51,228 bases of DNA from SAR324 cluster bacterium (GTDB taxonomy: Bacteria; SAR324; NAC60-12), in the NCBI GenBank assembly GCA_014382365.1, contig JACNJW010000020.1, positions 1 through 51,228 on the forward strand. The letters run 5' to 3'. Under the pieces are notes generated by a model that saw only the letters and a program-made list of their open reading frames with translations, was not told the origin of the DNA and did not search any database. The position numbers were made by a program, and so were the translations under genes. Position 1 is the first letter of the stretch. Each line of letters opens with the position of its first letter. Shown piece by piece: positions 45,733-51,228 of this stretch.

Positions 45733-47310
45733 ATGGCAAAAAATATTTTATTCATCATGTGCGACCAATTAAGGGCAGATTATCTTTCCTGTGCTGGACA
45801 CCCTTTTTTGGAAACACCAAACATCGATCTGCTCGCCAAACGTGGAGTACGCTTTGCTAATGCCTATTGTCAGGCTCCACTTTGCGGACCATCTCGAGCA
45901 AGTTTTTACACAGGCCGTTACCTGACCTCACACGGTGCACTGGCCAACTCAGATCCGCTGAAAATAGGTGAGCTTTCTCTAGGAGATTATCTGAACGACC
46001 TAAATTATCGCACTGTTTTAGTCGGAAAATCCGAAGCACGCAGCAATCAAGACGCAATGTCACGCCTGAAAATTGATCTGCATTCAAAAACAGGGCAACG
46101 GCTGGCGCAAGGCGGATTTGAATATTATGAACACTTTGCCGGAATTTATCCGGATGCGATTGTTCCCCCTGATTTAGGTTATAATGACTACTTGGTCTCC
46201 AAAGGTTATGAAGGTGATAATCTTTGGGAAAACTGGGCCAATAGTGCCTCTGACTCAGAAGGTAATAAAGTCAGTGGTTGGCAAATGCGAAACGCAAACC
46301 TCCCCGCCGCTGTTGCCGAAGAGCATTCCGAAACAGCTTTTACTACTAATCGTGCACTGGATTTTTTATCCAGAGTAAATGAAAATGATGCTTGGTGTTT
46401 GCATTTGAGCTATATCAAACCGCATTGGCCATATCTGGCACCTGCTCCATATCATGGCCTCTATAATAAAGATCAACTCTTACCAGTAGTCCGGCATCCG
46501 GATGAGCAACCACCTTCACATCCAGTTTATAGTGCTTTCCAAGAACAAACTTACAGCCAAAATTTTTCCCGTGATGAAGTTCGAGAAACTGTAATTCCGA
46601 CTTACATGGGTCTGATAAAACAAATCGATGACCATTTGGGACGTGTTTTTGAAATGTTGGAATCCAAAAATTTAATGGACTCTACTTTAATTGTTTTCAC
46701 ATCGGATCACGGCGATTATTTAGGTGATCATTGGTTGGGAGAAAAAGATCTTTTTCACGAACCTTCGGTTAAAATTCCGCTGATAGTCTGTGATCCTGAC
46801 GTATCGGCAAATTCGACTCGCGGTTCCGTCAATCATGAATTTGTGGAAGCGGTGGATATCGTACCGACTTTTGTTGAATTTGCCGGAGGTAAAATTTGCA
46901 AAGAGCGTATGGAAGGATTCTCTCTCTTATCCCAGACACGAGAAACGATAAAAACAGAAAATCAACGGGAATTTACTATCAGCCAGATAGATTACAGTGA
47001 CAGAGGTCCTCGTGTCTCACTGAATCTGCATCCTTATGATTGCCGCGCTCACATGATTCGCACAAAAGGTTGGAAATACATTTTACACGAAAAATTCAGA
47101 CCACAACTTTTCGATCTCAAAAATGATCCGCAAGAATTTTATGACCTAGCTGACGATCCGGAATACAGTTCCATGAGTAAGGAGATGCATGAACAACTTT
47201 TTAGCTGGTTTCGGAAGCGTTTAATTCGTACTGAAATGACACATGATTCTCTGTTTGAAATGGGAGTTGACCTAGATGAAACAATGGGAATATTAATCGG
47301 ACATTGGTGA
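45733..47310 (+). CDS. Sulfatase-superfamily hydrolase (arylsulfatase or phosphonate monoesterase type)
   Basis: From the ATG at 45733, with an AAGGAAG ribosome-binding site, the protein has 525 residues. The modification site reads LCGPSRAS, the C-x-P-S-R pattern whose Cys becomes formylglycine. Metal ligands appear in MCDQLRADY near the N-terminus and TSDHGDYLGDH in the second half. The DQLRAD start resembles phosphonate monoester hydrolases as well as choline-sulfatase-like enzymes; sequence alone does not choose. No signal peptide is visible, so a cytoplasmic enzyme is likely. A longer reading from 45661 overlaps the amidotransferase gene and is not preferred. Confidence 0.85.
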   Translation: MAKNILFIMCDQLRADYLSCAGHPFLETPNIDLLAKRGVRFANAYCQAPLCGPSRASFYTGRYLTSHGALANSDPLKIGELSLGDYLNDLNYRTVLVGKSEARSNQDAMSRLKIDLHSKTGQRLAQGGFEYYEHFAGIYPDAIVPPDLGYNDYLVSKGYEGDNLWENWANSASDSEGNKVSGWQMRNANLPAAVAEEHSETAFTTNRALDFLSRVNENDAWCLHLSYIKPHWPYLAPAPYHGLYNKDQLLPVVRHPDEQPPSHPVYSAFQEQTYSQNFSRDEVRETVIPTYMGLIKQIDDHLGRVFEMLESKNLMDSTLIVFTSDHGDYLGDHWLGEKDLFHEPSVKIPLIVCDPDVSANSTRGSVNHEFVEAVDIVPTFVEFAGGKICKERMEGFSLLSQTRETIKTENQREFTISQIDYSDRGPRVSLNLHPYDCRAHMIRTKGWKYILHEKFRPQLFDLKNDPQEFYDLADDPEYSSMSKEMHEQLFSWFRKRLIRTEMTHDSLFEMGVDLDETMGILIGHW

Positions 47311-47419
47311 GCTTGATACAAAAACTATTTTCATCCAGCTTATACAGTCTAAAATTCAACATTCACGTTTTTCTTAGTGAAGTCTGGAAAAATAATTAAT
47401 GACACTTTGAGTTATATTT

Positions 47420-48043
47420 GTGAAAAAAAGAACTGCATCACGAGCAAAAAAAACAAGTTTTAACAAGGGACAGTCACGCATAAAAACCATCCTTGAGGCT
47501 GCCAGAGATGTATTTGTTGATAAAGGCTACAACAAATTAACTATGAGAAAAGTTGCGCTGCAGGCCGGTATCACTGTTGGAAACCTCAACTATTATTACC
47601 AAACCAAAGAAGCTCTTTTTCACGATATGCTGGATCAAGTCTGGGAATCATATCAGTGCGAATTTGATAAGGTTTTAGAAACCAGCAGCAAAACACCGGA
47701 AGAACGACTCTCTTCCCTGATAGCCTATCTGATTCAAGACTTGAACACTCCGGAAACTACCAAATTTTTTCCAGAACTGTGGGCCCTGTCCAATCATGAC
47801 CCATATGCACAAAAAATGATGGAACAAATATATTCTGCTGAAAGGCAGGTCATCATTGATTTGATTGCCGAAGTTAAACCTGAATTAGATGAAAACACAA
47901 AAAATGAATTGGCACTTTATTTTTCTTGTACAATTGAAGGTATGACTATGTTTGTAGGAAGTGGTAAATCTCATGAGTCTTCTCTCAAGATGATGCAGCA
48001 AATGGCATGTGAGAGTTTTTTAAACCTGCTTCATACCCGCTGA
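47420..48043 (+). CDS. TetR-family transcriptional regulator
   Basis: This 207-residue protein starts at a GTG. Its basic N-terminus leads into a TetR helix-turn-helix: IKTILEAARDVFVDKGYNKLTMRKVALQAGITVGNLNYYYQTKEALF at about residues 21-67. The rest is helical and would bind a ligand. It lies 109 bases after the sulfatase-like gene in the same direction and probably controls the amidase cluster. Confidence 0.88.
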   Translation: MKKRTASRAKKTSFNKGQSRIKTILEAARDVFVDKGYNKLTMRKVALQAGITVGNLNYYYQTKEALFHDMLDQVWESYQCEFDKVLETSSKTPEERLSSLIAYLIQDLNTPETTKFFPELWALSNHDPYAQKMMEQIYSAERQVIIDLIAEVKPELDENTKNELALYFSCTIEGMTMFVGSGKSHESSLKMMQQMACESFLNLLHTR

Positions 48044-48135
48044 TACCGCACATCAATCGCAGGTGTTTGCCTTCAGTTTCCTAACTAACAAAGTAGCTAT
48101 TAATTATTTAATTTCTTCCTGCCTAAACAATTATA

Positions 48136-49059
48136 ATGCACCCTGCAGTTATCTCAAGATTAGCTCCTACTCCAAGCGGTTTCCTTCATTTAGGAAATGC
48201 TTTTAATTTTTTACTGACTTGGTTACTTGTCGATTATATGGATGGACATTTATTGCTCAGAATAGATGACTTGGATGCCCCCCGAGTGGAGACTGCTTTT
48301 GTGGAAGATATTTTTGTGCAGTTGGAATGGTTGGGAATCAGTTATGATTCCGGTCCTTCAGGCCCAGATGAGTTATTATCAAAATATTCACAACGTTTGC
48401 GCAAAGAACATTACTTCGAAACAATTGAACTATTGCGAAAATCAGGGCACCTCTATGCCTGTCAATGTTCTCGTGCAGAAATCCGAAAATTGACAACAAC
48501 CGGAATTTATCCAGGTACCTGCCGCAGAAATAAATATCCTTTAGAGAACAACGATCAAGCCTGGCGAGTTCAAGTTCCGGAACAGACTCTGGTAAGTTAC
48601 AGCTCATTTTCAAAAAAAATTAAGACCATAAATGTCACTCAGAATATGGGAGATTTTATCATCAAAAGGAGGGATGGACTCCCTGCTTATCAGCTGGCAT
48701 CGCTGGTAGATGATCTGGATGCAGGAGTAACTCTTGTAGTGAGAGGTCAGGATTTGCGGACTTCAACAGCTGCGCAACTTTATCTGGCGAAATGCTTGAA
48801 TGAGAAAAAATTTCCTGCATCTCGCTTTGTCCATCATAATTTAATAAAAAACGATTCCGGACAAAAACTATCAAAATCAAAAAACAGTTTTTCTCTGCAA
48901 ATGCTGCAAAAAAAGTATCGTACACCAACTTGGATATATCAGGAAACCGCAAAACGCCTCAAGCTGCCATTTCATGAAATCTTGATTCTAAAGGACTTAA
49001 AAGAAGTTTTTAAGATTCACATGGATCTAAAACCCGATTTTCTGTCAGTGCTTGACTAA
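48136..49059 (+). CDS. gluQ: Glutamyl-Q tRNA(Asp) synthetase
   Basis: This 307-residue protein is a truncated glutamyl-tRNA synthetase: the HIGH-like HLGN at the N-terminus (APTPSGFLHLGNAFN), LLRIDDLDAPR, a zinc site with CQCSR and YPGTCR, and KLSKSK as the KMSKS loop. The anticodon-binding domain is missing, which is the mark of GluQ (YadB). It attaches glutamate to queuosine in tRNA-Asp. It converges with greA, 11 bases away. Confidence 0.92.
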   Translation: MHPAVISRLAPTPSGFLHLGNAFNFLLTWLLVDYMDGHLLLRIDDLDAPRVETAFVEDIFVQLEWLGISYDSGPSGPDELLSKYSQRLRKEHYFETIELLRKSGHLYACQCSRAEIRKLTTTGIYPGTCRRNKYPLENNDQAWRVQVPEQTLVSYSSFSKKIKTINVTQNMGDFIIKRRDGLPAYQLASLVDDLDAGVTLVVRGQDLRTSTAAQLYLAKCLNEKKFPASRFVHHNLIKNDSGQKLSKSKNSFSLQMLQKKYRTPTWIYQETAKRLKLPFHEILILKDLKEVFKIHMDLKPDFLSVLD

Positions 49060-49070
49060 AATTAATTTTA

Positions 49071-49550
49071 TTAGATATTAAAGACAACTTCCAAAATTTC
49101 TACTTCAATTCTTCCTTTTGGAATTGGAATTGTGAGGGTATCTCCAACAGACCTTCCAATCAAAGCGCGGGCAATTGGAGAGGAGACAGATAGTTTTTTT
49201 TGTTTCAAATCTGATTCATCATCTCCAACAATTTGATAGGTTTTTTCTTCGTCCGTATCCACATCCACAAAGGTGACTGTTGCGCCAAAGACTACTTTTT
49301 CACCAGATAGTTTTGAAACATCAATCACATTTGCAAGTGCCAACTTTGCATTGAGTTCCTGAATTCTACCTTCGATAAACCCCTGTTGTTCTTTGGCAGC
49401 ATGGTATTCAGCATTTTCTTTTAAATCACCGTGTTCCCTAGCAGTGGAGATTGCATTAACCACTGCTGGCCGGTCGATACTGGTCAGTTGCTTTAATTCA
49501 CTTTTTAAATTTGCATATCCCCTTGGTGTCATGGGGTAAGACGTACTCAT
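49071..49550 (-). CDS. greA: Transcription elongation factor GreA
   Basis: This 159-residue protein has the N-terminal coiled coil ([57 protein letters not shown]) with the DLKENAEY tip that enters the polymerase secondary channel. A C-terminal FKBP-like domain ends in [23 protein letters not shown]. It rescues backtracked RNA polymerase. Length is normal. Confidence 0.96.
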   Translation of the reverse strand: MSTSYPMTPRGYANLKSELKQLTSIDRPAVVNAISTAREHGDLKENAEYHAAKEQQGFIEGRIQELNAKLALANVIDVSKLSGEKVVFGATVTFVDVDTDEEKTYQIVGDDESDLKQKKLSVSSPIARALIGRSVGDTLTIPIPKGRIEVEILEVVFNI

Positions 49551-49665
49551 GTATCTATTCTTATTAAAGTTGGTAGCTAAAGAGAAAATAATGTAAGTGG
49601 AATTACTCTGGAAACAAAAGAGTTATAATGTAGACGGAGAGGAATAAAAAGGCAAGCTGTGAAAC

Positions 49666-50106
49666 TCAGCGCAAATTCGGCATCAGCCAATCATATTGAT
49701 TTCGGTAAACAGAGATCATTTCACCACGATCATTATCCGGCATGTTACGTTTAATCACACGTGCAATAGAGGAATTCATTTCCTGTAAATTCTGCATCGC
49801 ATAATAGTGTGAGACTCTTCTATCCCAGCATTTTTTTACCTTTCGGGATTCAAATACTGAGTCTGAGGCTGCATAATAAGCCTGATAGAGCTGATTTTCA
49901 GTACGCTCTTCAAAATACAAAGCCAACCCGGATTTTGCATTCTCATGCAGATTAAATGCTCGGGCAATTACCTGATCTGCACAAGTACTCGGAGCAGTAC
50001 TCTCCTTGGTAAAACTGGCAAATTTTGAACAACCAGAACCAAGAAAAATCAATCCTGATAAAATCAAAATGCTATAAAATTTTTGACGATTGTTAAACGT
50101 TTTCAT
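49666..50106 (-). CDS. Small lipoprotein of unknown function
   Basis: This 146-residue protein has a lipoprotein signal: basic start (KTFNNRQK), hydrophobic segment, and lipobox LGSGC with the acylated Cys at about residue 26. The mature part is mainly helical (ADQVIARAFNLHENAKSGLALYFEERTENQLYQAYYAASDSV) with two further Cys that may pair. I do not recognise a family. It stands alone between greA and a hydrolase gene. Confidence 0.75.
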   Translation of the reverse strand: MKTFNNRQKFYSILILSGLIFLGSGCSKFASFTKESTAPSTCADQVIARAFNLHENAKSGLALYFEERTENQLYQAYYAASDSVFESRKVKKCWDRRVSHYYAMQNLQEMNSSIARVIKRNMPDNDRGEMISVYRNQYDWLMPNLR

Positions 50107-50249
50107 CTTTGTACTTAGTTGAAATTAATGCTACGCCTTGAAAAATACACAAAAATAATTGTCAATTTAACTATTTCAGTATTTACAACTTACTATAGTT
50201 TCGACTATTTCTGCTGAAACTTTAACAGACCTTTGAATATTCTTGCTGC

Positions 50250-50936
50250 TCAGACGATTTCAATATTCAACCTTGCTAAATTTTCTATTTCAGCAATTAA
50301 TTTATCTCCTCTTTTCAAAGGACCTACTCCAGAAGGCGTTCCTGTATAAATCAGATCACCAGGAAATAATTCAAAAAAAGCTGATAGGCTGGAAATAACT
50401 TCTGATACACTCCAAATCAACTCTGAAATATCACCCTCTTGACGAGTCTCGCCATTTATAGAAAGCGTTATTTTACCCTGAGAAATGTGTCCAACTTCAT
50501 CTACTCTGTGTAAAGTAGAACATGGAGCAGAATTATCAAATCCTTTTGCAGTAGCCCAGGGACGTCCTTTTTTTTTGGCTTCAGCCTGAAGGTCACGACG
50601 GGTCAAATCCAGGCCTACTGCATAAGCATAGACATAATCCTGTGCTGCAGATTCTGAAATATTTTTTCCATTTTTACCAATTGCAACAACCATTTCAACC
50701 TCATGGTGCAAATTTTCAGTTGCTAAAGGAAAAGGCAATTTTGAACCATCCGCACAGACAGCATCTGCGGGCTTGCTAAAGAAAAATGGTGCTTCACGTT
50801 CCGGATTTGCGCCCATCTCCCGCACATGATTAGCATAGTTCTGACCGACACAATATATTCTACGGACAGGAAAGTTGTCTTTTGTACCTACTACAGTCAC
50901 AGTCGGAGTTTCCGGCAGCGCAAAAACGTATCCCAT
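50250..50936 (-). CDS. Fumarylacetoacetate hydrolase family protein
   Basis: From the ATG at 50936, with a GAGG ribosome-binding site, the protein has 228 residues. It matches the FAH C-terminal fold: RRIYCVGQNYANHVREMG, APFFFSKPADAV, the metal-binding HHEVEMVVAIG, GLDLTRRDLQ, AKGFDNSAP and IYTGTPSGVGPL. Such short enzymes include fumarylpyruvate hydrolase, acylpyruvases and oxaloacetate decarboxylases; substrate is not decided. An upstream ATG at 50969 would add 11 residues. Confidence 0.9.
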   Translation of the reverse strand: MGYVFALPETPTVTVVGTKDNFPVRRIYCVGQNYANHVREMGANPEREAPFFFSKPADAVCADGSKLPFPLATENLHHEVEMVVAIGKNGKNISESAAQDYVYAYAVGLDLTRRDLQAEAKKKGRPWATAKGFDNSAPCSTLHRVDEVGHISQGKITLSINGETRQEGDISELIWSVSEVISSLSAFFELFPGDLIYTGTPSGVGPLKRGDKLIAEIENLARLNIEIV

Positions 50937-51228
50937 TTTTTCCTCAAGCTTAGTTATTGGTTTTACCACCAGCTTCTACACAGACATGCTGGTAATTTAT
51001 CATATCATTTTGTTGCGACAATTGGTGAAAGTCAATCAGGATTATTGCTTTATTAACCAATAAAACTTATGCTGTTCAGACAATACTCTTGACGCAACTG
51101 TTCAAACATCATGAACGGTCAAATTGAATTTCAGTTTGTACCGGCACTTCATATTTGATTTTGCATGTTTGTATTTTACGTATATGGTTCCTCCTAGTTG
51201 TCAAGAGTTTTATTATTCTCAAACAAAT

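Noticed and set aside
51190..51204. Minus-strand TTGACA (51199-51204) next to AGGAGG (51190-51195) at the window edge
   Set aside because: No ATG, GTG or TTG at a proper distance opens a frame of useful length; the -35 box and the ribosome-binding-like site also crowd each other.

Overview
The window looks like part of the chromosome of an AT-leaning, aerobic, probably marine Gram-negative bacterium. The mix of proteobacterial housekeeping genes, a CIRCE operator, the N-methylglutamate pathway and a tungsten aldehyde oxidoreductase recalls the SAR324/deltaproteobacterial lineage. That placement is an inference from gene content; no marker tree could be run. I saw no CRISPR array, insertion sequence, phage gene or rRNA.

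Bases 1-11,480 are housekeeping, on the plus strand. The tRNA-Thr/Tyr/Thr, rpmG, tRNA-Trp, secE, nusG, rplK, rplA, rplJ, rplL block has a typical L10 leader, but tuf is absent from it and rpoBC does not follow rplL. Then come pyrB, a double-domain CDP-alcohol phosphatidyltransferase, ruvB and a large GlnD-like protein. At 11,515-14,206 a SAM riboswitch precedes metY and metA, giving the O-acetylhomoserine route to homocysteine. At 14,300-19,800 there is a stretch of small genes (Arg-tailed membrane protein, HNH nuclease, TerB-like protein, a small protein under a CIRCE-controlled promoter, a DUF6122-like membrane protein), then epmA and efp, the EF-P lysylation pair.

Bases 20,164-38,148 are the most striking part: about 18 kb of minus-strand genes that read as a methylated-amine/C1 island. 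In transcription order they are adhC, fghA and a SafE-like membrane protein (glutathione-dependent formaldehyde oxidation); then gmaS, mgsA, mgsB and mgsC (methylamine to N-methylglutamate); then a LivKFHMG-type ABC transporter with a fused permease-ATPase; then an operon of a [2Fe-2S] HcnA-like protein, an HcnB/SoxA-like flavoprotein, a DadA-like flavoprotein fused to a four-cluster polyferredoxin, a tungsten aldehyde:ferredoxin oxidoreductase and a dedicated MoaD/ThiS-like protein. I infer that an amine dehydrogenase releases an aldehyde (probably formaldehyde), that the AOR oxidises it, and that both share one iron-sulfur wire. The glutathione pathway would be a second formaldehyde sink. 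A 105-nt structured element that I cannot classify lies upstream of the transporter.

Divergent from adhC, at 38,534-43,129, are a CuA subunit II, a heme-copper subunit I and a copper P-type ATPase. Subunit I lacks the active-site tyrosine of oxygen reductases and has glutamate there, as in nitric oxide reductases, so it is better called a candidate CuA-type NO reductase than cytochrome oxidase. The right end holds an amidase, class I glutamine amidotransferase, sulfatase-family hydrolase and TetR cluster of unknown pathway, then gluQ, greA, a small lipoprotein and a fumarylacetoacetate-hydrolase-family enzyme.
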